From NCBI RefSeq assembly GCF_004803755.1, contig NZ_CP032311.1:618501-682500 (forward strand): DNA of 64,000 nucleotides, read 5' to 3'. Position numbers and translations under genes: made by a program. The notes under the pieces were generated by a model. That model saw nothing but the letters and a program-made list of their open reading frames with translations, was not told where the DNA came from and made no database searches. This document shows, piece by piece, positions 46,166-54,926 of the stretch (position 1 is the first letter of the stretch; the number at the start of each line of letters is the position of its first letter). Source of the stretch: Pseudomonas sp. DG56-2 (GTDB lineage: Bacteria > Pseudomonadota > Gammaproteobacteria > Pseudomonadales > Pseudomonadaceae).

Positions 46166-46648
46166 GAACCGGTGGGTTTCACCTTCGGTGACGTTCAGAA
46201 GGAAGTATTGGCCACGGTCGAGATGGGGGGTGTCTGCAATGGCTTTGACCTGATGCCCCTGGTGGTCGCGCCAGCGGCAAATCAGTCCCTTTTCAGTCCA
46301 CTCCAGCGGTTCGAGCTTCCAGTAGTCTGTGACTTCAGCGTGTTCGTAAAGGCCCAGGTAGCCGTTACGACTGATGCCTAGATACTGTGGGCCGGTTTGC
46401 CCGGGTCTGGAAATGTTGAAGTGCAGGCGATCTTCAGTCTGCGAATGAAAATTGAAGGTAAGCAATGGCGGCTCTTGATTGCCGCCTGCTTGGAGCCAAC
46501 CGTCTTCGGGGGTAACGCCCCAGGTAAATTTGTCTTGGGCGCGACTGAGGCGCAGTGGAATCTCGCGGCCATTCTTGAGCATGTAGATCATGCCTCGAAA
46601 CGACGAGATTTCTTCGGCATACAGCGTTTCATTCGGAGCATCAGTCAT
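46145..46648 (-). CDS. Hypothetical protein, possible beta-trefoil
   Basis: 167 residues, no signal peptide or membrane helix. Not assigned to a known family. Alternating hydrophobic/aromatic stretches (GPQYLGISRNGYLGLYEHAEVTDYWKLEPLEW, then DTPHLDRGQYFLLNVTEGETHRFLIRR) suggest a beta-rich fold, perhaps like beta-trefoil or fascin-like domains, where repeated GYLGLY and WKLE elements occur. This is a guess. Convergent with hrpB. Confidence 0.75.
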   Translation of the reverse strand: MTDAPNETLYAEEISSFRGMIYMLKNGREIPLRLSRAQDKFTWGVTPEDGWLQAGGNQEPPLLTFNFHSQTEDRLHFNISRPGQTGPQYLGISRNGYLGLYEHAEVTDYWKLEPLEWTEKGLICRWRDHQGHQVKAIADTPHLDRGQYFLLNVTEGETHRFLIRRID

Positions 46649-46764
46649 GAGGATTTCCTTCTCTACTCATTTCACGAGTTTTAGCGGCGGCAGCAATTCG
46701 CTGCTCGCACGCATTGTGGAACTCGGTAAACGGAGATTGGAGTCCGAAATACTTCCTTGACTGT

Positions 46765-47433
46765 TCAGGGCGTAGGGGGCTTGCCCTCAGGTTCGCTAAC
46801 CAGCATGAACAGGCGGAACATCACCACGGTGCTGAACAGCTGCAGGAAACTGTTGGCGCTATCAAGCACCAGTTCGAGCACGGGCGCAGGTTCCGGAACC
46901 AGCATCTGGCTCAAGCCGTCGATCAACCACAATGGGGCGAGAACACCGAGAATGCAGGTGAAGATGCGCCAGAAATTGCCGTTGGCCATCTGAAAGCTTT
47001 CGCGCATCGCGGCAATCGGCGGCAGGCCGCGCAATACCAGCAGGTATTCGGCGAACACCAGATTGATCATCACCCAGATGCCCGGAATGATGAACAGCGC
47101 CGCGCCGGCCATGATCAACAGTGAGCTGAGCATTACCATCAATGCGAACGACGGCCACAAGCGCAGGGCCATTGCCAGCAGGTTGCGCTTGAGCGGGGTG
47201 TAACCGTTACTGCGCGTGTCGAGGTAAAGAATCAGCGCAGCGCTGTACAGTGGATAGAACAACAGGCTGGCGAGCATGCCGTAGGCCTGTGATGCATCTT
47301 TACCCAGTTGCTGGTAGAGCAGCTGGGTGAAGAGTGCTTCGAGCACCACCAGAGGCAAGCAAAGCTGGGCGATGCTCAGCAGGTGGCGGCGGAAGAAATA
47401 CAGGGAGTCACGCAGAACGCTTAGCGGATTCAT
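46765..47433 (-). CDS. YciC family inner-membrane protein
   Basis: 222 residues with about five to six helices. The start MNPLSVLRDSLYFFRRHLLSIAQLCLPLVVLEAL and the segments FIIPGIWVMINLVFAEYLLVLRGLPPIAAMRESFQMANGNFWRIF follow the YciC (UPF0259) pattern. Function unknown. It is divergent from the DUF2076 gene. Confidence 0.85.
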   Translation of the reverse strand: MNPLSVLRDSLYFFRRHLLSIAQLCLPLVVLEALFTQLLYQQLGKDASQAYGMLASLLFYPLYSAALILYLDTRSNGYTPLKRNLLAMALRLWPSFALMVMLSSLLIMAGAALFIIPGIWVMINLVFAEYLLVLRGLPPIAAMRESFQMANGNFWRIFTCILGVLAPLWLIDGLSQMLVPEPAPVLELVLDSANSFLQLFSTVVMFRLFMLVSEPEGKPPTP

Positions 47434-47589
47434 CGGTCGATAATCGTGTTGGAAAAAATGCAGGGCGTAACTTTAGCCCACTCGGCACCCAACCTGAAAA
47501 AAGTTTAATTGCGCCTTGTGTTGATTCCACGGCCTTGGCACCCCATTTTCTCTGAACTTGAATTCCCCGGCTCTTGTGTGAGGTTGCCC

Positions 47590-48330
47590 ATGAACAGTGA
47601 AGAACAAACCCTGATCGACGGCTTGTTTGGCCGACTCAGGCAAGCCGAAGACCCGGCCGTCCCACGTGATAGCCAGGCCCAGGCGCGTATTGCTGAACAT
47701 CTGCAGCAGCAACCGGCGGCACCCTACTACATGGCCCAGGCGATTCTGGTTCAGGAGGCTGCGCTCAAGCGCCTGGATGAGCAGAACAAGCAATTGCAGG
47801 CCGAACTGAAGCAGGCCAAGGCGCAGGTGGCCGCCGCGCCAAGCAACAACAGTGGATTTCTGTCGAATATCTTCGGCAGTGGCACACGCGACCCTCAGCC
47901 TCAGCAGTCTCAAGCCCAGGCCGGTAGCTCGACGGGCGGTGGCTGGCGTGAGCCGTCGCGCTCGTTCAACCAACCAGGCTTTGCTCCACAGCAACGTTCC
48001 AATGCCGCACCCGCCCAGGCGCCGGCTCGTGGCGGGGCCAGCAGCTTTCTCGGCGGAGCGTTGCAAACGGCTGCCGGTGTCGCCGGGGGAGTGATGCTGG
48101 CGCAGGGAATCAGCAGCCTGTTCAACAGTCACTCGCAGCCTGAAGAGGTGGTCGAGGTGACCAAGGACGAGCCGCAGCCTGCCAGCGATAGCGGTGGCTG
48201 GGGGAGCAATGACGATCAGCACTTGACGGCTGACAACGGCAACTATGGCAACGATCAGGGTGGCTTCATGGACACTGATTATGGCAGCGACGAGGGTGGA
48301 TTCTTCGACGGTGATGACAGCTTCGTCTGA
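47590..48330 (+). CDS. DUF2076 family protein
   Basis: 246 residues from ATG 47590 (MNSEEQTLIDGLFGRLRQAED). The N-terminal part (1-80) is helical, with QAILVQEAALKRLDEQNKQLQAEL as a likely coiled coil. The middle is Ser/Gln/Pro-rich, then FLGGALQTAAGVAGGVMLAQGISSLF is a hydrophobic segment, and the last 65 residues are acidic and Gly/Asp-rich (DDQHLTADNGNYG, DEGGFFDGDDSFV). DUF2076 proteins are periplasmic ligand-binding-like proteins of unknown role. The Gly/Asp tail is low complexity. Confidence 0.88.
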   Translation: MNSEEQTLIDGLFGRLRQAEDPAVPRDSQAQARIAEHLQQQPAAPYYMAQAILVQEAALKRLDEQNKQLQAELKQAKAQVAAAPSNNSGFLSNIFGSGTRDPQPQQSQAQAGSSTGGGWREPSRSFNQPGFAPQQRSNAAPAQAPARGGASSFLGGALQTAAGVAGGVMLAQGISSLFNSHSQPEEVVEVTKDEPQPASDSGGWGSNDDQHLTADNGNYGNDQGGFMDTDYGSDEGGFFDGDDSFV

Positions 48331-48431
48331 GTCTGCATACCCGCACCGCTTCCAGGCTGGCATACTGGGCGCCGAAACGGCCCCGGTGTGCGGAGGTCGG
48401 CGATAGCGCCACGGCGCCATGAGGAAGAACG

Positions 48432-48911
48432 GTGAAGAAGATCGCGGTGTTCGCCGACGTGCAGAACCTCTACTACACCGTGCGTCAGGCTTATGGCTGT
48501 CATTTCAATTACGCGGCGCTGTGGGCGGATATCAGCCAACGTGGGCAGATTGTCGAGGCGGTTGCCTATGCCATCGATCGCGGTGACAGCAAGCAGCAGC
48601 AGTTTCAGCAGATCCTGCGCAACCTCGGTTTTACGGTAAAACTCAAACCCTATATTCAACGTAGCGATGGCTCGGCAAAGGGCGATTGGGACGTTGGCAT
48701 CACCCTGGATGTGATCGACGCTGCGGCACGGGTCGACGAAGTCGTGCTGGCGTCTGGCGACGGGGACTTCGACCTGCTGCTCGAGCGGGTCATCAGCCGC
48801 CACGGTATCGAAGCTATTGCCTACGGCGTTCCTGGCCTTACCGCCAACTCATTGATCCGCGCTGCCACCCGCTATGTGCCCATCGAGGGCGGTCTGCTGC
48901 TTCGGCACTAG
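48432..48911 (+). CDS. NYN domain (LabA/DUF88) protein
   Basis: 159 residues from GTG 48432 after GAGGAAG. A PIN-like NYN nuclease fold with the acidic centre intact: Asp9 and Asn12 in FADVQNLYY, Asp85 and Asp87 in GDWDVGITLDVID, and Asp110, Asp112 in SGDGDFDLLLERV. Likely an RNA-processing nuclease; substrate unknown. The next gene, a DEDD exonuclease, starts 19 bp beyond the stop. Confidence 0.9.
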   Translation: MKKIAVFADVQNLYYTVRQAYGCHFNYAALWADISQRGQIVEAVAYAIDRGDSKQQQFQQILRNLGFTVKLKPYIQRSDGSAKGDWDVGITLDVIDAAARVDEVVLASGDGDFDLLLERVISRHGIEAIAYGVPGLTANSLIRAATRYVPIEGGLLLRH

Positions 48912-48930
48912 GTTTTACAGAGGTTTTGTT

Positions 48931-49533
48931 TTGGAACGTATTGCTGTCATCGACTTTGAAACCACCGGGATTTCACCCGGTGCCAATTGCCGCGCTACGG
49001 AGGTGGCAGTGGTCATGCTCGAGCGCGGGCGTATTGTCGAGCGCTACCAGAGCTTGATGAATGCAGGACTCCCGGTTCCGAGCTTTGTTGCCGCGCTGAC
49101 AGGCATCACCACTGCCATGCTGCGCACCGCGCCACCCATTGCGCGGGTGATGAACGAAGTGGCCGAGTTTGTCGGTGACACCCCAATGCTTGCCCACAAC
49201 GCCTCGTTCGACCAGAAGTTCTGGGCGTACGAACTGGCGCAAGTGGGTCGTCCCAGCAGCCAGCGCTTTGCCTGTTCCATGCTCCTGGCGCGCCGTTTGA
49301 TGCCCGCAGCGCCTAACCACAAGCTTGGCACCTTGACCCGCTGGGCCGGGTTGCCGGATACCGGCACGGCGCACCGGGCCATGGCGGATGCGGAAATGGC
49401 TGCCAACCTGGCTCAGCATTTGGCCGGGCAGTTGCGTGAACAAGGGGTGAATGCCGTCTCCCACCAATTGTTCTGCAGCTTGCAGAAGATTCCGGCGGCG
49501 AAGATCGCTGAGGCGCTGAAAACCTACCGTTAG
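48931..49533 (+). CDS. 3'-5' exonuclease (DnaQ/DEDDh family)
   Basis: 200 residues from TTG 48931, with AGAGG 7 bases upstream; the first residues MERIAVIDFETTG are the ExoI motif with Asp8 and Glu10. ExoII is PMLAHNASFDQKFW and ExoIII is TAHRAMADAEMAANLAQHL, so the DEDDh set is complete. It is not the PolIII epsilon subunit (too short, no clamp motif recognised). Next to the NYN nuclease, suggesting a shared nucleic-acid role. Its end overlaps the convergent Lrp regulator by 4 bp. Confidence 0.9.
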   Translation: MERIAVIDFETTGISPGANCRATEVAVVMLERGRIVERYQSLMNAGLPVPSFVAALTGITTAMLRTAPPIARVMNEVAEFVGDTPMLAHNASFDQKFWAYELAQVGRPSSQRFACSMLLARRLMPAAPNHKLGTLTRWAGLPDTGTAHRAMADAEMAANLAQHLAGQLREQGVNAVSHQLFCSLQKIPAAKIAEALKTYR

Positions 49534-49988
49534 ATTTTTTTGCCGTTGTGCTCGAGATGGCCCAGCGGCAAACGCCGATCTGCCGCACTGGAAAGAATGA
49601 TCGAGGTCTTGCTGAAGCCGAACTGCGCGATGCGGTCGATCAATGCTTCAAGCTCCGGCATCGAGCCCACGGCCGCCTGCATGATCACGCAAGGGTCGCC
49701 GGTTACCCGGTGGCATTCGGTCAGTTGCGGAATCTGGGTAAGTTCCTCATATGTCTTCTGATTGCCGTGACTGGCCAGACGCAGCTCGATCACGCAACGG
49801 ATCGGCAGGCCAATCTTCTCTAAATCCACCTTGGCCTGATAACCCGTGATCACGCCACTGCTCTCCAGTTTGGCGACCCGTTCGGCAACCGCCGGGGCCG
49901 ACAGATTGACCTTGCGTGCGAGCTCTGCAAAGGAGGCGCGGCCATTTTCCAGCAAGGCGCTAAGGAGCATTCGATCGTACTTGTCCAT
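49530..49988 (-). CDS. Lrp/AsnC family transcriptional regulator
   Basis: 152 residues: winged helix (1-60; MDKYDRMLLSALLENGRASFAELARKVNLSAPAVAERVAKLESSGVI) and a RAM domain (65-140; CVIELRLASHGNQKTYEELTQIPQLTECHRVTGD). Divergent from the YedA-like exporter across 152 bp, so it probably controls that gene and itself; a 10-bp palindrome is in the gap. The effector is unknown. Confidence 0.93.
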   Translation of the reverse strand: MDKYDRMLLSALLENGRASFAELARKVNLSAPAVAERVAKLESSGVITGYQAKVDLEKIGLPIRCVIELRLASHGNQKTYEELTQIPQLTECHRVTGDPCVIMQAAVGSMPELEALIDRIAQFGFSKTSIILSSAADRRLPLGHLEHNGKKI

Positions 49989-50077
49989 GGGTTTCCTGAA
50001 ACGAATAGCGAATCAAAGGTAGGCGGCTGCAAGAACCGTTTTTTCAAAAGTGTACGGCCCATTTAAACAGCTTTTGT

Positions 50078-50087
50078 AACTTAAGTT
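50078..50087. promoter_or_regulatory. Palindrome between Lrp regulator and exporter
   Basis: AACTTAAGTT, a perfect 10-bp palindrome in AT-rich sequence, lies 54 bp before the exporter ATG and is a plausible regulator site. Not tested. Confidence 0.35.
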
Positions 50088-50140
50088 TATTCACGTGCCT
50101 TTCTAAACTAATCCCCCATCTACCAGATTTCGAGCCCCCC

Positions 50141-51073
50141 ATGACTGCCTCTCGTCGCTTTCCCTTGGTCTTAATAGGCGCCTTCCTGGCGCTGTACCTG
50201 GTGTGGGGCTCGACCTATCTGGTTATCCGAATTGGTGTGGAGTCCTGGCCACCGCTATTGATGGCGGGTGTGCGCTTTGTCATTGCCGGTACCCTGCTGT
50301 ACGGCTTTCTGCGCTGGCGCGGTGTGCCAGCGCCGACCTGGCCGCAATGGCGCGCAGCAGGGGTGATCGGCTTTCTCTTGCTCAGTTGCGGCAATGGCGG
50401 CGTGACCTTGGCTGAACATGCCGGGGTTGCATCCGGCGTTGCCGCACTGGCGGTGGCTACCGTGCCACTGTTCACCTTGTTGTTCGGCCTGTTCTGGGGC
50501 CAACGCAACACGCGTTTGGAATGGGCGGGAATATTCCTTGGGCTGGCAGGTATTGCCATGCTCAACCTGGGTTCGAACCTGCAGGCCAGCCCTATGGGCG
50601 CGGCGTTGATTCTGTTCGCTGCCGCTTCCTGGGCGTTCGGCTCGGTCTGGAGCAAAAGCTTGCCGCTGCCGCAAGGGCCCATGGCCAGTGCTGCCGAAAT
50701 GCTCGTGGGTGGTGTTGCCTTGCTTCTGGGCAGCGCCCTGAGCGGTGAGCGCATGACCCAAATGCCGACGGCTGCGGGTTGGGGGGCGTTGGCGTATCTG
50801 GTGTTCTTCGGTTCGATCCTGGCTTTCAGTGCCTATATGTATCTGCTCAAGCATGTACGTCCGGCGGCCGCTACCAGCTACGCCTACGTCAACCCGGCCG
50901 TGGCGGTGTTGCTGGGAATTGTGTTTGCCGGCGAGCAGATCGGCTTTGAGGAGTGCGTGGCCATGGCGGTCATCATCAGTGCGGTCGTGCTGATCGGTCT
51001 GCCGCAGTGGCGCAAGCCGAAAATCACGGTCAGCAAGGCACCTGAGCAGGTGGACGGCGAGCTGTGCAAGTAA
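50141..51073 (+). CDS. yedA: EamA family drug/metabolite exporter, YedA-like
   Basis: 310 residues, ten helices in two EamA repeats. The start LALYLVWGSTYLVIRIGVESWPPLLMAGVRFV is the first repeat and the second has FGSILAFSAYMYLLKHVRPAAATSYAYVNPAVAVLLGIVFAGE. YedA-type exporters move amino acids or related metabolites out of the cell. The divergent Lrp regulator supports an amino-acid link. A half-size EamA gene is at 54.9 kb. Confidence 0.9.
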   Translation: MTASRRFPLVLIGAFLALYLVWGSTYLVIRIGVESWPPLLMAGVRFVIAGTLLYGFLRWRGVPAPTWPQWRAAGVIGFLLLSCGNGGVTLAEHAGVASGVAALAVATVPLFTLLFGLFWGQRNTRLEWAGIFLGLAGIAMLNLGSNLQASPMGAALILFAAASWAFGSVWSKSLPLPQGPMASAAEMLVGGVALLLGSALSGERMTQMPTAAGWGALAYLVFFGSILAFSAYMYLLKHVRPAAATSYAYVNPAVAVLLGIVFAGEQIGFEECVAMAVIISAVVLIGLPQWRKPKITVSKAPEQVDGELCK

Positions 51074-51148
51074 CCGAGGTTTGTCAGGAAGGCGTCGGCG
51101 GAACAAGGTAAACTTGCGCCATTGCTGAATTTCCCTGACGGTATTGCC

Positions 51149-52480
51149 ATGACATTCGCCAAACTTGGCCTGATTGAACCCTTGTTGCGCGCGCTTGAGC
51201 GCCTGGACTACAACACTCCTACGCCCGTCCAGGCCCAGGCCATTCCCGCCGTTTTGGCCGGCCGTGACCTGATGGCTGCGGCCCAGACTGGTACTGGCAA
51301 GACTGCAGGCTTCGCCCTGCCGCTGTTGCAGCGCCTGACCCTTGAAGGTGCCAAGGTCAGCAGCAATTCGGTTCGCGCCCTGGTGCTGGTACCCACTCGC
51401 GAACTGGCCGAGCAGGTACACAGCAACATCCGCGACTATGCCGAGCATCTGCCGTTGACCACTTATGCGGTGTACGGCGGGGTCAGCATCAACCCGCAAA
51501 TGATGAAGCTGCGTAAAGGCATCGATCTGTTGGTGGCAACGCCGGGACGTTTGCTCGATCTGTTCCGTCAGAATGCGGTGAAGTTCAACCAGCTGCAGGC
51601 GTTGGTCCTGGACGAAGCGGATCGTATGCTCGACCTGGGGTTCGCCGAGGAGCTGCGCGCGGTGTACGCCGCATTGCCGGCTCGCCGTCAGACCTTGCTG
51701 TTTTCGGCCACGTTTTCTGATGAGATCCGCTTGCTGGCGGAGCAAACCCTGAATGATCCGCTGAGCATCGAAGTCAGCCCGCGCAACGTTGCTGCAAGTT
51801 CTGTGAAACAGTGGATCGTCCCTGTGGATAAAAAGCGCAAGCCGGAGCTGTTCAGCCATTTGCTGCGCAAGCAGCGCTGGAAGCAGGTGCTGGTTTTCGC
51901 CAAGACCCGTAATGGCGTCGATCAACTGGTTGAGCGCCTGCGGGGCCAGGGTGTGAACGCTGACGGTATCCATGGCGATAAACCTCAAGCGACTCGCCAG
52001 CGTGCCCTCGACAGCTTCAAAGCGCGCGAAATCCAGATTCTAGTAGCGACCGACGTAGCGGCGCGGGGGCTGGACATCGAAGACCTGCCGCTGGTGGTCA
52101 ACTTCGATCTGCCGATCGTGGCTGAAGACTACATCCACCGTATCGGTCGTACGGGGCGGGCGGGCAATACCGGTGAGGCGATCTCGTTGGTATGTGCCGA
52201 TGAAGTGCAAATGCTTTCGGCTATCGAGATGCTCACGCGTAAAACCTTGCCGCGCCACGAAGAGCCCGACTTCATTCCTGATCACAAGGTGCCGATGACT
52301 GACGCCAGTGGACAAGTATTGAAGAAGCCCAAGAAGCCGAAGAAACCCAAGGAAAACAGCAGCAAGCGCAGCCTCGGGCGCTGGACGGACAGCGGCGATA
52401 CGCCTGCAGCGGCACCAGCAGCCAAGCCTGTGCGCAAAGTTCCGACTTTCAATACCGGGCCGCGTAAGCGTAAGCCTTGA
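51149..52480 (+). CDS. rhlE: DEAD-box RNA helicase, RhlE type
   Basis: 443 residues from ATG 51149 (MTFAKLGLIEPLLRALERLDYNTPTPVQAQAIP, with the Q motif). Motif I is AQTGTGKT at 45-52, II is DEADRMLDLGF, III is SATFSDE, and VI is HRIGRTGRAG. After about residue 380 the tail is Lys-rich and low-complexity, which fits RhlE homologues that use the tail to bind RNA. It is likely used in ribosome assembly or RNA decay at low temperature. One consensus DnaA box lies inside it at 51823. Confidence 0.94.
   Translation: MTFAKLGLIEPLLRALERLDYNTPTPVQAQAIPAVLAGRDLMAAAQTGTGKTAGFALPLLQRLTLEGAKVSSNSVRALVLVPTRELAEQVHSNIRDYAEHLPLTTYAVYGGVSINPQMMKLRKGIDLLVATPGRLLDLFRQNAVKFNQLQALVLDEADRMLDLGFAEELRAVYAALPARRQTLLFSATFSDEIRLLAEQTLNDPLSIEVSPRNVAASSVKQWIVPVDKKRKPELFSHLLRKQRWKQVLVFAKTRNGVDQLVERLRGQGVNADGIHGDKPQATRQRALDSFKAREIQILVATDVAARGLDIEDLPLVVNFDLPIVAEDYIHRIGRTGRAGNTGEAISLVCADEVQMLSAIEMLTRKTLPRHEEPDFIPDHKVPMTDASGQVLKKPKKPKKPKENSSKRSLGRWTDSGDTPAAAPAAKPVRKVPTFNTGPRKRKP
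51823..51831 (-). promoter_or_regulatory. Consensus DnaA box (outlying)
   Basis: TGTGGATAA, a perfect 9-mer match (minus orientation), inside rhlE. It lies about 1.1 kb left of the clustered boxes. Confidence 0.6.
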
Positions 52481-52488
52481 GATCGTTT

Positions 52489-52512
52489 CGCGGGGCAAGC
52501 CCGCTTCTGCAG
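52489..52512. repeat. Single REP element between convergent rhlE and flavoprotein
   Basis: CGCGGGGCAAGCCCGCTTCTGCAG matches the REP consensus. It begins 8 bp after the rhlE stop and ends just before the convergent gene, so it may work as a terminator. Confidence 0.75.
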
Positions 52513-53766
52513 TTATCCGCTGTGGGGGCGGGCAGTGTTGAGCCAATCCAGCACGCCTAGGCCGGCCTTGCGTCCACTGGCAAAGCACGCAGTCAGCAGA
52601 TAGCCGCCAGTGGGCGCCTCCCAATCAAGCATCTCACCGGCGCAGAACACCCCCGGCATCGCCTTGAGCATCAGTTGCTCATCCATCGCTTCAAAGACAA
52701 CGCCGCCAGCCGTGCTGATGGCTTCGTCAAGAGGGCGAGGGCGTACCAGCACGATAGGCAGCGCCTTGATCGCCTGGGCCAGCAGTATCGGATCGGCAAA
52801 CGTCGGCGCATTGGTCAATTCACGCAACAACGCTGCCTTGACCCCATCCAGGCCCAACTGGCTGTGCAGATGCTTGGCCATCGAGCGCGAGCCACGGGGT
52901 TTGCTCAGGGCCTTGTGAATGTTATCCACAGTGCGATTGGGAAGTAGGTCAAGGAGCACGGTAGCGCTTCCCGTACGATTGATGGTTTCGCGTATTTGCG
53001 CTGACCACGCGTACACCAGGCTACCTTCCACACCTTGGCTGGTGACAATGCACTCGCCCAGGCGCGGAGTATGGCCGGCGAGGCTGAGGGCGATGTTTTT
53101 CAGCGGGGCACCCGCAAACTTGCTTTTGAGCAGGTCACTCCAGGCATGCACCTCGAACCCACTGTTGGCCGCCTGCAAGGGCGCAACCTGCACCCCTTTA
53201 TCCACAAGCCACGGCAGCCAGGCGGCGTCGGAGCCCAGGCGTGCCCAACTGCCGCCACCCAGGGCCAGGACCGTGGCGGTGGGGTTGAGTGCCAGTTCAC
53301 CCTGTGGATAAGCAACCCGCAGGCTGCCGTCGTCATTCCAGCCAAGCCAACGATGGCGGGTGTGGATAACTACCCCACCGTCACGCAGACGCTTAAGCCA
53401 GGCACGCAGCAGCGGCGCGGCTTTCATCTCAAGGGGAAAGACCCGGCCAGAGCTGCCCACAAAGGTTTCGATACCCAGGTCGTGAATCCACTGGCGCAGG
53501 CCATCGGCGTTGAAACCGTCGAGCAGCGTGGCGATTTCACTGGAGCGTTCGGCGTAACGGGATACAAAGGCCGGGTAGGGCTCGGAGTGAGTGATGTTCA
53601 TGCCGCCCACTCCGGCCAGGAGAAACTTTCTTCCTACCGATGGCATGGCGTCGTAGACATCCACCGCAACGCCAGCCTGAGCGAGTACCTCGGCGGCCAT
53701 CAACCCGGCGGGCCCGCCTCCGATAATGGCAACGTGTGGGCGATTGGCGCAGGAAGTGTCGGTCAT
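52513..53766 (-). CDS. FAD-dependent oxidoreductase (HI0933 / TIGR03862 type)
   Basis: 417 residues from ATG 53766 (MTDTSCANRPHVAIIGGGPAGLMAAEVLAQAGVAVDVYD). The dinucleotide-binding GGGPAG and Glu/Asp-ended second strand are intact, then GVGGMNITHSEP (a family signature), FVGSSGRVFPLEMKAAPLLRAW, and the ending AMPGVFCAGEMLDWEAPTGGYLLTACFASG. Members are annotated as aminoacetone-oxidase-like flavoproteins, with no firm substrate. The gene contains four perfect DnaA boxes. Confidence 0.9.
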   Translation of the reverse strand: MTDTSCANRPHVAIIGGGPAGLMAAEVLAQAGVAVDVYDAMPSVGRKFLLAGVGGMNITHSEPYPAFVSRYAERSSEIATLLDGFNADGLRQWIHDLGIETFVGSSGRVFPLEMKAAPLLRAWLKRLRDGGVVIHTRHRWLGWNDDGSLRVAYPQGELALNPTATVLALGGGSWARLGSDAAWLPWLVDKGVQVAPLQAANSGFEVHAWSDLLKSKFAGAPLKNIALSLAGHTPRLGECIVTSQGVEGSLVYAWSAQIRETINRTGSATVLLDLLPNRTVDNIHKALSKPRGSRSMAKHLHSQLGLDGVKAALLRELTNAPTFADPILLAQAIKALPIVLVRPRPLDEAISTAGGVVFEAMDEQLMLKAMPGVFCAGEMLDWEAPTGGYLLTACFASGRKAGLGVLDWLNTARPHSG

Positions 53767-53902
53767 GGTGGGCTGCAAGCTGGGAAAAAGTGCCGGCATT
53801 CTACCTCAGCGCGGTCGAGGGAAGTACTGTTCAAAAAATGTACAGTGGCTTCAAGGTCAAGCAGGCAAAGGGCTCCAGTGGCTTTCACTCAGGTTATCCA
53901 CA
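52922..53902. other. Cluster of five consensus DnaA boxes
   Basis: Perfect TTATCCACA/TGTGGATAA 9-mers at 52922-52930 (+), 53198-53206 (+), 53303-53311 (-), 53361-53369 (-) and 53894-53902 (+). Four lie inside the flavoprotein gene in different reading frames, and one in the gap upstream of it, so codon bias does not explain them. Two more are outside the core at 51823 and 55223. No other perfect copy was noticed in the rest of the window. Confidence 0.7.
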
Positions 53903-53915
53903 GGCGGTTCCACAG

Positions 53916-54830
53916 TCATTGTGAGTAACCCAGCACCCGACTTGCGCTGTGGTGAAGGATGCCGTGGCGGCGGGCCAAGGCGTGACGGTCCTTGCTGTAG
54001 CCACCACCGATGACCCCGACGACCGGAATATCGCGGCCCAGACACTGGCGCAGGACCTGTTCATCACGGGCGGCGACACCCTCATCCGTCAGTTGCAGGT
54101 AGCCGAGGGCATCGTCCTTGTGCACATCGACCCCGGCGTCATACAACACCAGGTCCGGGCGGTACAGCGGCAGGAGGTAGTTGAGTGCGTCTTCAACGAC
54201 CTTCAGGTAGGCCTGGTCGCCCATGCCTCGCGGTAGCGGAATGTCCCAGTCACTCTGCGCCTTGCGGGCCGGGAAATTCTGTTCGCAGTGCAGAGACACG
54301 GTAATTGCGTCGGGGGTATCGTGAAGAATGCGAGCAGTGCCGTCGCCCTGGTGCACATCACAATCGAAGATCAGCACTTTGTGTACGCGACCGGCTTCCA
54401 GCAGGTAACGGCTGATTACCGCCAGGTCGTTGAAGATGCAAAAGCCGGCAGGGTGGTCGTAATGGGCATGATGGGTACCTCCGGCCAGATGACAGGCGAT
54501 GCCATGCTCCAGCGCTTGCTCGGCAGCCAGCAACGAACCACCGACTGCCCGTACGGTACGTTGCGCCAAAGCTTCGCTCCAGGGCAGGCCAAGGCGGCGC
54601 TGGTCCTCGCGGGATAACTCGCCATTCATGTAGCGCTCGATGTAACCACGGTCGTGGGCCAGGGCGAGAATATCGTTGGGGCAGATCTGCGGGCGCAGCA
54701 GCGCCTGGTCGGTAGTCAGGCCGCTTTCGATCAGGTGATCGCGCAGCAGGCGGAACTTGTCCATCGGAAAGCGATGCTCGGCAGGAAATGCCGGACTGTA
54801 GTCGTCGTGGTAGATCAGCGGCAGCGGCAT
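53916..54830 (-). CDS. Histone deacetylase family protein
   Basis: 304 residues from ATG 54830 (MPLPLIYHDDYSPAFP). An arginase/deacetylase fold with all active-site elements: GGTHHAHYDHPAGFCIFND (His120, His121), FDCDVHQGDGTA (Asp156, Asp158, His160), the second metal Asp in VLYDAGVDVHKDDALGYL, and GGGYSKD at the end. Bacterial members deacetylate acetyl-lysine, acetylpolyamines or acetoin-related compounds; the substrate here is unknown. It may be cotranscribed with the flavoprotein, although 149 bp lie between. Confidence 0.92.
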   Translation of the reverse strand: MPLPLIYHDDYSPAFPAEHRFPMDKFRLLRDHLIESGLTTDQALLRPQICPNDILALAHDRGYIERYMNGELSREDQRRLGLPWSEALAQRTVRAVGGSLLAAEQALEHGIACHLAGGTHHAHYDHPAGFCIFNDLAVISRYLLEAGRVHKVLIFDCDVHQGDGTARILHDTPDAITVSLHCEQNFPARKAQSDWDIPLPRGMGDQAYLKVVEDALNYLLPLYRPDLVLYDAGVDVHKDDALGYLQLTDEGVAARDEQVLRQCLGRDIPVVGVIGGGYSKDRHALARRHGILHHSASRVLGYSQ

Positions 54831-54926
54831 GACAAATTCTTGAGCAGAGTAGAGACCGATCTTGCCAGTTGCGGTTGCCCTTGCGCTACTTTGTAGAAAG
54901 CACAACTTTCAACAAAGGGCGCTTGC

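Noticed and set aside
50255..51988. 577-residue minus-strand open frame over yedA and rhlE
   Set aside because: It spans two clear genes on the other strand and has a His/Gln/Arg-rich composition typical of antisense frames.
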